Shown: positions 10,561 to 23,641 of the stretch, one piece after another
How positions within the stretch are numbered: position 1 is the first letter of the stretch
How the letters are laid out: the number at the start of each line of letters is the position of its first letter
From: Proteles cristata cristata
Lineage: Eukaryota > Chordata > Mammalia > Carnivora > Hyaenidae
Reading direction: 5' to 3'
DNA: 64,000 nucleotides
NCBI GenBank assembly: GCA_017311185.1
Contig: JAESUZ010000432.1
Span: 930,001-994,000, forward strand
Translations under genes and position numbers: made by a program
Notes under the pieces: model-generated
The model's input: only the letters and a program-made list of their open reading frames with translations
Databases searched by the model: none
What the model was told of the DNA's origin: nothing

Positions 10561-12810
10561 CAGAAGGTGCCAGTGCTTTCCAGTGTGCGCGCCGCTCCAG
10601 CCCACTAGTGGGCTTGGTTGCATGCTGTCCGGCTTTGATTTTCCGGTTGTGAGTGGTTTCGGGGTACCTACGTTTATAGGTTACCTACTGTGAATTAGAA
10701 GGCCCTCGATGCCCAGGTTAGCGGTTCCCATCCTAGCTGGTTGTGGTTAAATAACATATTCGTGGAAGGAGAGCTTCCACGCACGGTCAAAGCTGACCTC
10801 GCGAAATAAAGTTTGCAAAGGAGAACACAGTTGCTGCTAAGGTTGTCTGCCACCAAGCCAACAACCTTGTGTTACTCTAATGGACTTTGTGTTATCGAAC
10901 GTGGGTGCAAACACAGTGGACGTTTGGCTCCTAGCTACAGAAATCTCTGTTCACTTGCCGTCCGGATTAGAGCCCTCGGTCACAGACTTTTTTGGCCCTT
11001 GGCCTGGTTCCAGCGCACTTCTAACTGTGATGAGATCATGTAACAGTCTTACAAGATTAGTTTTCTGCTATTCCAGGCAGAAATTTTAGCACAGGAAAAT
11101 ACCTTACCATAAGCAAATTAAGTAGAAATTATTGAGAAAAATCGTTTAAAATCGTTCAGTGCTATGACAGTACCCCTGGGGTTTTTTTTTTTTTTTCCTC
11201 GTTTATCTATTTTCTCCATTCAGCTATGACTTTTTCAGGGTTCTAGACCTTTTTTTCTCTTCTTACTCTCCTACATTAAAGTTGACCACAGATTATTTTT
11301 AATAAGACTAGTAGCAAGTACTTTGTTAATAAACAGGACTAAGTGGCATTTTTGTGGGTTAGTAGTTGAACAGTTAAATAAGCCATCAACTCTATCTACC
11401 ATGGTACACACACGCCTCATGGTGCCACCCCGTCCCTATCATTCAGACCATTTCTGATTATGCCTCCATTTAGCGTGTTTCATATAGAGTTTGTTTCTGG
11501 TGAGTGTGTATCTTTCTACTAATTTATAACCCACAGAGGCTGGGCACATGGCTACTATGTTCACTGTTGCTTTCCAGGGCAGAGTACATCTGCTGAAATG
11601 TTGGTACTCTCCGTTTGTTGAATGGACAATTTAAACTTTAAATTATCCCATCATGTAGACTTGTTTATAAACAAGATTTATTTAGACCGGGACTCATTTA
11701 GAGAACCCCAAAACATTTTATTCCTGGAGTTCAGGGTCCACTGTTGCAGAAAGTCTGATCCTGGCAAACAGCAAGTAACCCTTGTTATAACAACTTAATT
11801 CTCCATACCAGGTTGTTTCAATGTTAATGTTAAGTGGAAAATACCCACAGTGAATACTTGTGAATACAGAGTGCTGGGTAGGTAGGAGTCTGGTAATATC
11901 AGAAATGCTCTGTTACTTCAATGCAGAAAACATCCAACAAATATTTATTAAATTAAATCATACTCAGCATTCAAAGTACTGTCACCATCCTAGGAGTTCA
12001 CGATTCCCACTCACATGGCAGAGTTGCTATTTCTTCACCCTCAGAATCTGTCTCCCTCTGTTGCCCAGATTAACAAATCATCTAGTTACTTGCAAACACC
12101 TGTGTTGCATAATAGGCCTTGGTTTTGGTTTATTGCGCCAAGGCTGGCCTGTGAGGCCTGAAAGAATTTCCTTCTATCTTTCACCTAGCCTGCACTGTGT
12201 GGGGAAAACCCAACACCAAATCCTACTAAATACGGAACTGTTTTCTTCTGTGGCTATTTCCTTGTACTATTTTCAGTGCAGCTACAAGTCCATCACCTGC
12301 TGGCGACCCCTACCCCCAAAACACAATAAAAACAAATGTTTCCTCTCTAAAAGAGGTTTAATTTCACGGTACTTGTTTTTCAGTTGAAAAACAAAACATA
12401 TCAACATTTCCTTATTGATTTGAAGAAACGTAAATGTGTTTTGTTGGGAAGATGATGATGTTCTCTAGACTAGGACTAGTATTTGAAGATGAAGGAGAAA
12501 GCTTAACCCCCTGCATTCCAGTGAGGGAATAGCTTTGTAATTTACCAATTGAGGAACTAGAAAGCAGTCTTGGAGCTGACAAATGAAAAGGATTCTTTTA
12601 ACTTGTATCATCGTCTAAACCATTAGCACTTTTTTTTTTTAATTACAAGATTTCTCCCTGGTATTGTACTTCACTGTTGTGGAATCCCACTTATGATCAC
12701 TTCACATATTGAGCTACCTTTAGTCAAAATTAAGGATTAAGAGCCCTGTAACAACATAGAAGTAGCTGTTCTCTAAAGAAAAGTGAATAAGACTTTGTTT
12801 AAACCAGTGG
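10561..12810. other. Non-coding DNA right of the CpG island
   Basis: Composition falls back to AT-rich. If a plus-strand transcript starts in the island, this would be its first intron, and otherwise it is intergenic. Weak open frames (for example 11,860-12,387) show no recognised domain and lie in ordinary AT-rich sequence. Confidence 0.4.
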
Positions 12811-12938
12811 TTGTCAAAATGTGGCCTGGGATCAGAGACATCAAATCATACGGGAACTTGCAAATTCATGGGACCTGCCCTAATTTAATAGATCCTCTGG
12901 GCCTTTCTGATAAATGCTAAAATTTGAGAACCATTGCT
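12811..12938. mobile_element. MER5-type hAT (Charlie) MITE relic
   Basis: The left end CAGTGGTTGTCAAAA and right end TTTGAGAACCATTG are diverged terminal inverted repeats of the MER5 kind (CAGTGGTTCTCAAA). The body between them contains 'TTAATAGATCCTCTGGGCC', like the MER5 interior. It is non-autonomous and encodes no transposase. Confidence 0.75.
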
Positions 12939-14395
12939 TCTAATCATAAAATGTACATTTTCAGTATGTATGTTATTTTTTTAAAATATGTATAATTCAC
13001 AGAGCTGAAACTGAATAAAAAATAGGCTTTGTTTGGTGAAAATACTCCATTCGTTGTGTTCCCGAAGTCTATACTCTGATCCCCTTCTAAAGTAACTATA
13101 CTCAATGGAACTATACCCACCCCAATATTTTTTCCTTGATGAGCCTTTGTCAGTCCTTCAGGTTACAATACAATGATGTTTTGTTGCTGTCATTGTTCAC
13201 ATGTGAAGATGGTATTTGTGGTTGTGGGTGTGACTGCAAAGACTGCCCAGACAGCCCTTTCCATACTGGGAAGTCGCCCATACTGTGCACCCCTGCTGCT
13301 TTATTGGGCCTTCATATTTAGCAACTGTTTATTTTCTTTATTTCCACCGTAGGAACTACCTAGTGAGAATGCCAAGTTGATCAGACTCCAATATTTTTTT
13401 GCAGCCTTTTCAAGCTCTTCTATGTTTTCTGAAATTTCCAAATGTGTTTCTTAAAAGCTGTGATAGTTTATATAAAGTTATAATGAGAATTTTAAATAGA
13501 AAACTTGGAACATCAAAGAATACAACGATGAGACCAAACAAAAAATGTAAATACACATGCCTTGTGTGTTGAACCAGCTCCTTCCACCAAAAGTATGCAT
13601 AGCAAAATACTGAAAAGCAGAGAAGTTGCTTTTAGCTTCTCAAATTCACTAACCATTAAGATGTTAAAAATAAAATTGTACTTTTCCAAAGTCATTTGAT
13701 CCTATTCCTTAGTGGATACTTGAAAAATTCCTGTCCTGTTTAATATTAAAAATGAAATTTGTCCAGACTATATCCAATTAAGAATGGATTTTAATTAGAG
13801 AATTACTCTCTAGTACTTATAAACTATGATATATGTACATAAATATTTTTATATAGAGATCCCTTTTATACATAAAAGTATCAATGACATCTAAATGATT
13901 GGTTTAGGCCTCATTTCTTTTTCAGAATTTACTAAAATCATCTTTTTAGTATTGATGTGGCAATCAATTGTCCATTATACTGGACAATATGATTATAATG
14001 TCCAGCATAATGGACAGTTGATTCCCACATCAACTCTTTTTTTCTGCTGGCTGGGGAGATGTCATTGTACTTAAAGAGCTACACAGATAGTCCCTTGGAC
14101 CATCTAAGTTGAGAAGTCTTAACCTTACTTATCTTACTTACTTCATTCTATGATTAAGTAAATTGATATTCAGTGAAAAAAGAGGGACAAGTATCAGTCT
14201 TATTGAAGAGAAAATTTTTCATTTACAAAATATGAGAAACTGAGCTATCTAAATGCTGTACTTATATGTTTTGATGTTATAAGTCTAAGAAGTTGATGAA
14301 TTAGATCATTTATTGCTATATACATTTAAATATATGAAATAGCTAAATATACAAAATAACAATTTGGAAGTAATAACATAAATGTTTTTCCAACT
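12939..14395. other. Non-coding unique DNA
   Basis: AT-rich, with no gene recognised. It includes the 82-bp palindrome at 13,952-14,033, listed separately. Confidence 0.4.
13952..14033. repeat. 82-bp near-perfect palindrome (MITE-like hairpin)
   Basis: Left arm 13,952-13,986 and right arm 13,999-14,033 are 35 nt each and pair as reverse complements at 32 of 35 positions, with a 12-nt AT-rich loop. The size resembles short palindromic MITEs such as MADE1, but I do not recognise the sequence. A transcript of either strand would fold into a long hairpin. Confidence 0.8.
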
Positions 14396-15931
14396 TATTT
14401 AGACTAAAAGACAATCCACTCATTTCTCTTACCCTCCACCCCCTACCTCTGGCTACCACTATGTATTCTCTGTGAGCTTGTTTTCTTTTACTCTATCATT
14501 TTTTAGATTCCCCATGTAAGAGATCACAGGGTATTTGTCTTTCTCTGTCTGACTCATTTCGCTTAGCACCATACTCTTGAGATCCATCCATGTTGTCACA
14601 AATGGCAAGATTTCCTTCTTTTTTATGGCTGAATAATATTCTGTTATATACATATACCACTATCACTTTATCCATTCATCCATCAATGGATACTTACATA
14701 GTTTCCATATCTTCACTAATGTAAGTAATGCTGCATATGAACAAGGGGTGCATATATCTTTTCACGTTATTGTTTTTACTTTCTTTGAATAAATTCCCAG
14801 AAGTGGAGTTGCTGAATCAAACAGTACGTCTATTTTTAATTTTTTTAGGAACCTCCATACTATTGTCCACAGTGACTACACCAATTACATACATTCCCAT
14901 CAACACTGTAAAGTGTTCCCTTTTCTTCACATCCTTGCTAACACTTGTTATTTCTAGTCTTTTTGTTAATAACCTTTATTTTCGTTTTTTGAGCAGGGTC
15001 TGTGTATTTATTACAACCCCTTCATAATAGCCATTTTTCAGGTGTAAGCTGATACCTCATTGTGATTTTGATTTGCACTTACCTGATGATTAGTGATGTA
15101 GAGCATCTTTTCATGCGCCTGTTGGCCATCCATCTGTATGTATAGAATGATAGATCTTCTGTCCATTTTTTTAAATTGGATTGTTTGGGGGTTTTTCACT
15201 CCGGAGTTGAGTTTTTACAATATATTTTGGATATTAGTCCCTTATCACTGTTGTATGAGTTTTTAAAATATATTTTGGATATTAGCCCCTATCAGTAATA
15301 ATTTGAAAATACTCTCTTTTATTCATTAAGTTGCCTTTTCATTTTGCTGATGGTTTCCTTTGCTATGCAGAAGCTTTCCAGTTTGATATAGTCCCACTAG
15401 TTTACTTTTCCTTCTGTGGCTTGTGCATTTGATCTTAGATTCAAAAATCACTGCTAAGACCTCTCTCAAGGAGCTTACCACCTTTTTTCTTTCTAGAAGT
15501 TTTATGGTTTCAGGTCTTATGTTCAAGTCTTGAATCCATTTGACTGCATTTTTGTGTGTGGTGTGAGATAATGGTCCAGTTTCATTCTTCTGAATGTGGC
15601 TGTCCAATTTTGCCAACACCATTTATTGAAGAGACTGTCTTTTACCCACTGTATACTCTTTCTTTTTTTTTTTTTTTGTCATTAATTGACCACTGATGGA
15701 TGAGTTCATTTCTGGACTCTGTTCTATTGGTCTGTGTATTTGTTTTTATGCCAACACAATAATTTGCTGTTTTAATTACTATAGCTTTGTAATATAATTT
15801 GAAATCTGGGAGTGTGATGCCTCCAGTTGTGCTCTTTATCAAATTTGCCTTGGCTATTTGGTTATTTTATGGCTCCACTCAAATTTTAGGATTGTTTGTT
15901 CTATTTCTTTGAAAAATGCCATTGGAATTTT
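14396..15931 (-). mobile_element. LINE-1 (minus), 3' part, left of the RPL15 insertion
   Basis: Minus-strand translation gives the C-terminal end of L1 ORF2, with the familiar 'YYSAIKKKEILPF..TTWMDL' and 'WIQDLN.RPETIKLLE' stretches, broken by stops and frameshifts. The L1 3' end lies at the low-coordinate side. At 15,919-15,931 the element is interrupted by a 13-bp target duplication (CCATTGGAATTTT) and resumes at 18,878. Confidence 0.92.
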
Positions 15932-17236
15932 TTTTAGTTTACTAAACATTCCTTTAGTTGAACCAACTCTACACACAAAATATATATGGTTTAGGATCTT
16001 TTTTCAAGTGGAAAGAAATTTAGATCTCAAGAGATTTTAAACCTGTTTTCTGGAAATCATGTCAGCCTAAAACCCTCAAAAAAAACATAAAAATGGTTGA
16101 AGGAAAATCAGCAATTAGATTTTGAAATCAAACTAGAGTAAACCAGCCAACTTAGAACTGGGGCAGTTCCTCTTCTGTATTTCCTACACACTCGAGTTCA
16201 CCCTGGGAAACAGAAACCTCATCTACTAGAAGACCATGGAAGCAGAATGTGGTGGAGAGCTTAACAACAAGCTGGGCACAAATGATGGCTTGGCGAGTTT
16301 ATGGAATAGCAATGATTTTGAGAGGTTAGGGCAAAGATGAGAAGTTGCTGTGGACAACACAGAAGGATTAGATTGTACTATAAACTTGTAGTGACCCCAC
16401 TACATGACTAGTCTCAGTAGTCTGTGGGAATGGGTAAGGTGGGTTGACCCAAGAGGACATAGGACTTGGAAAATTCAACAATGTACTTTCCTAGTAGGTT
16501 CAAAATGGTCACTAACACCATTTAACATCCTTTAAGATTCTGATCAAAGCCAACTTTAATATTTTACCCTCACACTTAAAAGGTTATCGAATAGCCAACA
16601 ACTTCCCAATCTTAGCATTTGATGGGTTACTAGCTTACAGATCTTAAGGTAAATTCTTCTCATTTACTTAATGTCCAATTTCCATCAATTTTAATAAAGA
16701 CCAGTGTAAATACCATTACTGCTTTGTAGAAATTCCATATTCTACAGATCCCATGGGAGTCGTGGAATAGAACAGGAACCTCCGCCTTTTATGTGATATT
16801 ATATGGCACCGTGTAGATCAAGGCAATTTTGCCTTGGTTAAGGTGGATTTATTTTCATTTGTAAGAGAATCCTGTTGCAACATGTTTATTCAATTCACCT
16901 AAAAATGGTGGCATTTTTAACTCTTTCAGAAGCAGCAGTTACATGAATCGAATATTGGATTCAACCTAAAAATGTGGTTCCTAGGTACCATTTTTCTGCC
17001 TATGATCGTGATAAAGGATAAAGATATTCTTCACGTTTCCAAGCAAAACCCAATTTAAAAAGCCTGTTCTTACCAACCCCTTAATAACAGCCATTTGAGA
17101 ATAAACCAACAGACCATAACATCACCGCAATGAAGCTGTACATTTCATTATATGCACCAACAAAGCTACATGACTACATTCTGCATTCCACTTTTACAGA
17201 ATTTATTTTACATCTATAATACCAAACAGCATTTTA

Positions 17237-17455
17237 TTTTTTTTTTTTTAATGTTTTATTTATTTCTAGGAGAGAGAGAGAGACAGCGTGAGCAGAGGAG
17301 GGTCAGAGAGAGAGGGAGTCACAGACTGAAACAGGCTCCAGGCTCTGAGCTGGCAGTCAGCACAGAACCCGACGCGGGGCTCGAACCCACGAACGGCGAG
17401 ATCATGACCTAAGCGAAAGTCGGACACTTAACCGACTAAGTCACCCAGGCACCCC
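17237..17455 (-). mobile_element. Young felid SINE inside the RPL15 retrocopy
   Basis: The element reads in reverse: poly-T, TTTATTTCTAGGAGAGAGAG, body, and ends CACCCAGGCACCCC. It is flanked by a duplication of CAAACAGCATTTTA (17,223-17,236 and 17,457-17,470). It sits in the 3' UTR part of the retrocopy, so it is younger than that insertion. Confidence 0.95.
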
Positions 17456-18195
17456 CCAAACAGCATTTTAAACACTGACATATAAACTCCCTAATGAGAT
17501 GAAGCAAAGACACAAGTGTTTATCTTATTAGAAACAAGATACACCATCACTTATAGTCTTCAAACATTATTGCACTTTAACTTTCATAATTTGATAATGC
17601 ATTCATGGAACAATCTCCAGACAACTAATTTTAACAGACAAAGAACACTTTTAAGCAGACATGACTGTCCTAAATTGTTTATTAGGTAAGAATTTTACAA
17701 ACATTACTTGTATTAACGGTAACAGTGGAGCTGGAGAGTTTTGCATCTTCAAGCCGCACGGTGAGAACCACCAATAATAGTGTGGTGGAAGTTGTGACCC
17801 TTTCCAAGGCCACGGCTCTTGTAGCCTGCAGATGTCAGCCCTCGCCTTTCCCTGTGCCTGTGGACTGGTGTGGTGATCCACTGGGTGTCAGGATTCCTTC
17901 TGATAGTTTTATGGAATGGATCAATAAGGATAACCTCAAAGAATTTGTATGTGGAATCTTCGCCAACCCAGTTAAGAATTCAAGACTCTCAGAGCCCCAC
18001 AGTGGCGTCCAGCTCGCTCCTCTGCAACAGACGGAAGGCTTCAAGCAAACTTTAGCTGGTTCGACACCGTGATGGACAGGCTTGCCAGAGGTAGCACCCT
18101 TAGGAACTGGGCGTTTGCGGCCACCGCGTCGCACACAAATCCGATATATGTCATAGCCTTGCTTGGCCTTGTACCCCAGTCTGCGCGCTTTATCA

Positions 18196-18351
<156 letters not shown>

Positions 18352-18397
18352 TTACCTTCGAGCTGATGGCTGCCTCCAGACAGAAAGCAAAGAGCCT

Positions 18398-18608
18398 GGG
18401 GCACCTGGGTGGCTTAGTCGGTTAAGCGTCCGACTTTCGCTTGGGTCATGATCTCGCGGTTCGTGGGTTCGAGCCCCGCGTCGGGCTCTGTGCTGACTGC
18501 CGGCTCAGAGCCTGGAGCCTGTTTCGTCTGTGATCTCCCTCTGACCCTCCCCTGCTCATGCTGTCTCTCTCTCTCTCTCCTAGAAATAAATAAAACATTT
18601 TTAAAAAG
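18398..18608 (+). mobile_element. Young felid SINE, first copy of a tandem pair
   Basis: Near-consensus copy from GGGGCACCTGGGTGGC to AAATAAATAAAACATTTTTA. It is followed directly by a second copy. One imperfect 15-bp duplication (GAAAGCAAAGAGCCT at 18,383-18,397 and GAAAGGAAAGAGCCT at 18,858-18,872) brackets both copies. The pair sits in the 5' leader of the RPL15 retrocopy. Confidence 0.95.
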
Positions 18609-18857
18609 GGGGGGGGGGTGCCTGGGTGGCTTAGTCAGTTAAGCGTCCGACTTTCGCTTGGGTCATGATCTCACGTTTGTGGGTTCGAGCCCCGCATCAG
18701 GCTCTGTGCTGACTGCCAGCTCGGAGCCTGGAGACTGTTTCAGTCTGTGACTCTCTCTCTCTCTGACCCTCCCCTGCTCGCGCTGTCTCTCTCTCTCTCC
18801 TAGAAATAAATAAAACATTTTTTAAAAATTAAAAAAAAAAACATTGAAAAAAAGAAA
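18609..18857 (+). mobile_element. Young felid SINE, second copy of a tandem pair
   Basis: A G-run leads into GTGCCTGGGTGGCTTAGTC and the same body subfamily as the first copy. It ends in a long mixed A-rich tail with GAAA units. See the first copy for the shared target duplication. Confidence 0.95.
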
Positions 18858-18877
18858 GAAAGGAAAGAGCCTTTCTC

Positions 18878-20948
18878 CCATTGGAATTTTGATACAGATG
18901 GCATTGCATTTGTATATTGCTTTGGGTAATATGAGATTTTAACAGTATTAATTCTTTGAATCCATGAGTATGGAATATCTTTCCATTTATTTTGTAAGTT
19001 TTTCAATTTATTTCATTAATGTCTTAGAGTTTTCAATATCTTTGGTTAAATTCTATTCTTTTTGATGCAATTGTAAATGGATGTTTTTCTTAATTTCCGA
19101 TTTTGGTAGTTCATTATTAGTATATAGAAATGCAACAGAATTTGGTGCTATAGGGTTTGTGTCCTGCAACTTGGATAAAATTAATTTATTCTAATATCTT
19201 TAGTCGGGTCTTTAGCATTTTCTGTAAATATGTCATCAGCAAATAGTGACAGCTTTTCCTCTACCTTTCCATTTTTAATGCCTTTTATTTCTTGTTATTG
19301 ACTAGTTGCTCTGTCTCAGACTTCCAATACTGTGCTGAAAAAAAGCAGCTAGCATTCTGTCTCCTTTTTGAACTTCTTTTTAAAAAAATTGTTTTAGTGT
19401 TTATTTTATTTCTGAGGGAAGGAGAGATACAGAGCAGAGTGGGGGAGGGCAGAAAGAGAGGGAGACAGACTCTGGAGCGGGCTCCAGGTCTGAGCTGTCA
19501 GCACAGAGCCTGACGCGTGGCTCGAACTCACAAACCACGACATCATGACCTGAGCTGAAGTTGGACACTTAACTGACTGAGCCACCCAGGCGCCCCATTA
19601 GCTCTCAGCTTCTCTTAACTGAGTATGGTATTAGTTGTGGGCTTCTCATAGATGGTGTTTATTATGTCAGGGTACATTCCCTTATACCTGCTTTGTTCAG
19701 AGTCTGTATCGTAAATGGACATTTGATTTTTTCAAATTCTTTTTGTGCCTCTATTGAGAAGATCATACAATTTTTATCCTTCATTCTGTTAAGGTAGTAT
19801 ATATCACATTGACTGATTTGGGGATGTCTAACCATCCTTGCATCCCTGGAATTCCTCACACTTGATCATGGTGTATGATTCTGTTAACATGTTGGATTCC
19901 GTTCACTAATATTTTGTTGAAGATTTTTGCATCTATGTTCCTATTCTATTATTGCCCTGTAATTTTCTTTTGTTGTGGTATCCTTGTCTGGTTTTGATAT
20001 CAGAGTAACGTTGGTCTTGTAAAATGGGTTTGGAATAGTTCTGTCCTTAACTATTTTCTGGAAGAGTTTGAGAAGGATTGGTATTAATTCTTCTTGGAAT
20101 GTTTGGTAGAATTCACCAATAAAGCTGTCACATCGTAGGCTTTTGTTGGTTGGGAGGTTTTTGATTACCTGTACAATCTACTTACTAGTAATTGGTCTGT
20201 TCAAATTTTCTATTTCATCATGATTCAATCTTAGCGGGTTGTATGTTTCTAGGAATTTATCCGTTTCTTCTAAGTTGTTCAGTTTGTGAGCAAATAATTA
20301 TTATAGTCTCTACGATACTTTGTACTTCTGTGCTATCAGTTGTAACATCTCTTTCATTTCTGATCTTAGTCCTTTTTTTCCCCTTGGTAAGTTTGGCTAA
20401 AGGTTTTTCAGTTTGTTTATCTTTAGAAAGAACCAACTCTTAATTTCATTTATCTTTTCAATTTTCTTTTTTAGTCATTATTCATTTATTTCTGCTCTTT
20501 GCTGTTTACTTCTTACCAATCTGGGGCTTCTTTTGTTCTTCTTTTCCCAGTTTGTTCAGGGTAATTAGGGCACTTAATTTGTTTATTTGAGAATTTTCTT
20601 GTGTTTTGAGGTAGGCATTTATTTCTATGAACTTCCTTCTTGAGTAGCTTTTGCTGCATCCTATAAATTTTGGTATGTTACAAATCTAAAGTGGGTTTGT
20701 TTTTTTTTTTATTCTTTGAAAAGGCATTTGGTTGTTTGGTAGCATATTGTTTTAATCTGCACATATTTGTGAATTTTCTTGTCTTATTTAATTAACTTCT
20801 AGTCTCGTCTCATTGTGGTCAGGAAAGGTATTTGATATTATTTCAATCCTCTTAAACTTATTAAGACTTGTTTCGTGGCTAACATACAATCTATCTTGGA
20901 AAATGTTCCATGTGCACTTGAGAAGAATGTGTATTTTGCTTTTGGATG
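18878..20948 (-). mobile_element. LINE-1 (minus), continuation right of the RPL15 insertion
   Basis: L1 ORF2 sequence resumes exactly where it stopped at 15,931 and continues upstream through the reverse-transcriptase region. The coding frame is destroyed by stops. Its 5' truncation point is about 20,948. A SINE lies inside it at 19,380-19,597. Confidence 0.9.
19380..19597 (-). mobile_element. Felid SINE within the L1
   Basis: Reverse-oriented copy: T-rich start, body CATGACCTGAGCTGAAG, end GCCACCCAGGCGCCCC. It is moderately diverged and of the older 'GGCTCAG' head type. Confidence 0.92.
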
Positions 20949-21180
20949 AGACAAAAGAACTTTTATTGCTTCATCTTAAATTGAAATAATTGCATATTGG
21001 GTATATCTTTGCCTCCTTTTTCTCTTGCCCTAGAATTTGTCTTCCTTTCATATATCAGATTTTACCTCTCTGATAGCTTTAAAAGTACAAGTTAAACCAT
21101 TTCTCTATGATGAAATTTACATTGTTTCTTAGTTTCAAATTTTGCAAACCAGACTGCTTTCTGGGACTCAAATATGAATA
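20949..21180. other. Non-coding spacer between the L1 and the Tigger relic
   Basis: AT-rich, with no feature recognised. Confidence 0.4.
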
Positions 21181-22431
21181 CAGTAAAACCTTGAATTGTG
21201 AGTAACTCATTCTGTGAGTATTCTGCAAGAGGAGCAAATATTTCTAATAAACTTTAACTTGGTAAGCAAGCAATGTTTTGCAAAGGAGTAGTATGTGATG
21301 CCAAACATCACATGATCACACCTGAGCCAATGGTGCCAATGGTGGTGGTGGTTCTTCTCTCTTTCTCTCTCTCTTGCTGTGGGACTGTGGGTGATCGACT
21401 CGCATGCTCGGATGCTTGCTCTCATGCCGTGGTGTTTGGCAGAAATCAGTAATTTTTCAGAACATTGAAAGGTGCCCACAACTGGCACTAGTGTATTTTT
21501 TGTCACTTCAAAGCACCTATGGGCAGTTCTTTGCTTTTCCATCCAAGTGTAAGCTTAGGAATGTTCTGCTTCATTCTGGGTCAGGCTGCCTGCAGATACA
21601 GACCCCTTCCTCTGCTATGTTAGTGCCAGTTACATTAAATACAGTAGATGACAAAAGTTTATTAATACTGTCAACATCCATGCAAGTGTATACAATGGCC
21701 TCTATGCAGAAAAAGGTTGAAAAGAAAGGTGGTAAGAAGAAGATGAATACAGCAGAAGTTAAGAAAGAAATCATCGAGAAATACAAACGAGGTAAGTGAG
21801 TGCCCAAAATAGCAAGATTTTATAAGAAGTCTACACCTACAGCTTGCCATCTGCAGAGGAGGAGGAGAACAAAGTGGAGGAATCCCTCACTTCAAATGTG
21901 ATTAGGAAGATACGTAAAATATAGGAAACAGTGCAAAATTTTGTAGAAAAGCACCATCTGAATAAGGCCATAGCAGTGCGAGCAATGAATTTATTTAAGG
22001 ACAATGCAGTGTCCTTAAGGACATTTCCACGAAACCCTCAAAAGGAGGCAAAAGCAAGTGTCATTGGATAGGTTCCTTGTTAAAGCTACATGAAAAGAAA
22101 AAGATTCTGTTGAGCCAATAGATAGCAGTGATTCTGCTAGTCATAGTTAAAGTCAGCTACGCAATACCCTCCTCTCTCATCTCCCTCACACCAGCCACGA
22201 CAGTTTCCAAAAGTAAATGCAGGTTAATTTGTTTATTTTCTTTACAATTTGTATTTTCTTTATTGTATTATGTTACAGTATTGGAATCATTTTTATGTTA
22301 ATATTTTGGGGTTGTGGAATAAATCATCTGAGTTTCCATTATTTCTTATGGGGAAATTGAATTGATATACAAGTGCTTTGGATTGCAAGCATGTTTCAGA
22401 AAAATTATGCTCGCAAACCAGGGTTTTATTG
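21181..22431 (+). mobile_element. Tigger-like (Tc1/mariner, pogo group) DNA transposon relic
   Basis: The left end CAGTAAAACCTTGAATTGTG and the right end (reverse complement CAATAAAACCCTGGTTTGCG) form diverged terminal inverted repeats of about 25 bp, preceded by a TA at 21,179-21,180. Inside, a plus-strand frame at about 21,690-21,830 reads like the start of a pogo/CENP-B-type helix-turn-helix transposase (KKEIIEKYKRG, then KIARFYKKS after a stop). The element is shorter than an autonomous Tigger and has stops, so it is dead. The exact Tigger subfamily is not determined. Confidence 0.75.
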
Positions 22432-23641
22432 TGTTTTTCATTAGAATAACAATTTAGGGAAGGGATTGCCCTACCAAGCTAATAACTATATTATAAATAT
22501 ACATGTTATTTATGTATGTTAAGCTGCTAAAATAATAGATGTAATGAGGATGTTATTTTATTGACAAACAGCATTTAAGATACTCTATATCCATGAAAAC
22601 TTTCAACTTTTTTTTTCAAGTTTTCATTATCACTTTCCTTAGGGGTATCCAAGCACTAATAAATAGAAAAAGTAGGTTATTAAATTTCCAAAGATCATTA
22701 ATATTTAAGAAAAGAAATGCAAGTCTCATCTTGGATCTGGATTCAGATCCATTTTTAGATTTTTTTAAAATATACCAATGCTTATTTCAGAGACCTACAT
22801 ATAAACTAATTATAAACTTGAAGAGTAATGGCACATAACTTTCAAATGTGTTAATCTCAGCCTTTTACTGAGGAATTGGAGAGAAATACTGGAAGTGTAT
22901 TCATTTCTATGTTTCCTATTCCTTGGTAACATGAGAATTATAATCTATTAATAAAATATTACATTTCTAAGAAGAAAGAAGGTGCCAGGGAGAAGAGGAG
23001 GGGAGGCAAGGGAGGAAGAGAGCAAAGGGGGGAGAGAGAGAATTAAAACCTGTTAACACTTCCCATTCTCCATTTAGTAAAGTCCGTATAGGAAAATTAG
23101 TTGATCTTCTCATTCTTTTGCATTGCCTTTTCCATATTTATTTTGTTTTTAACTTCTTTTACAGTTCATATTTACCTTGTTGACAAGCCTTTCCAAACAG
23201 TTGTGAGAAGGTTAATAGGAGCCTAAGGCCTACCACAATGGCCTCCTCATGATCGGTGCCCCACAGAATATGTATTGAGTAGAATGTCCATGGTATATAA
23301 ACTTCCAGGGGAGGGAGGACAAACCCATTTATTCATCAGGTATTTATTAGGATGTAAAATATGCTGGGCATAGGAGATACAGCAAATAGTAAGTCAGCTA
23401 AGTCCCTTGCCTCCTTGACTACATATTCTAGTGCAACTATATGTAAACCAGAAGATGAACTTATTGAATACTAGTATAAAAATTTTAGAACTAAACACTA
23501 CCTTAGAAGTCATTTGGGAGATCCTCATGTTTGGCATATGGATTATTAATTGTAACTGGGCAAATATAGTAGATTTAACATTGATAGGATACTGGAGATT
23601 TTTCCAATAAAAGGAAGATAAAAAAATTCTTACCAAAAGTA
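22432..23641. other. Non-coding DNA with an L2/MIR-like relic
   Basis: Unique AT-rich sequence. Around 23,325-23,450 there is weak minus-sense L2 similarity (CCATTTATTCATCAGGTATTTATT, then GGGCATAGGAGATACAGCAA). A purine-rich patch lies at 22,970-23,040. No gene recognised. Confidence 0.45.

Noticed and set aside
14459..15842. Minus-strand frames resembling reverse-transcriptase-associated protein
   Set aside because: These are broken L1 ORF2 remains, not a host gene.
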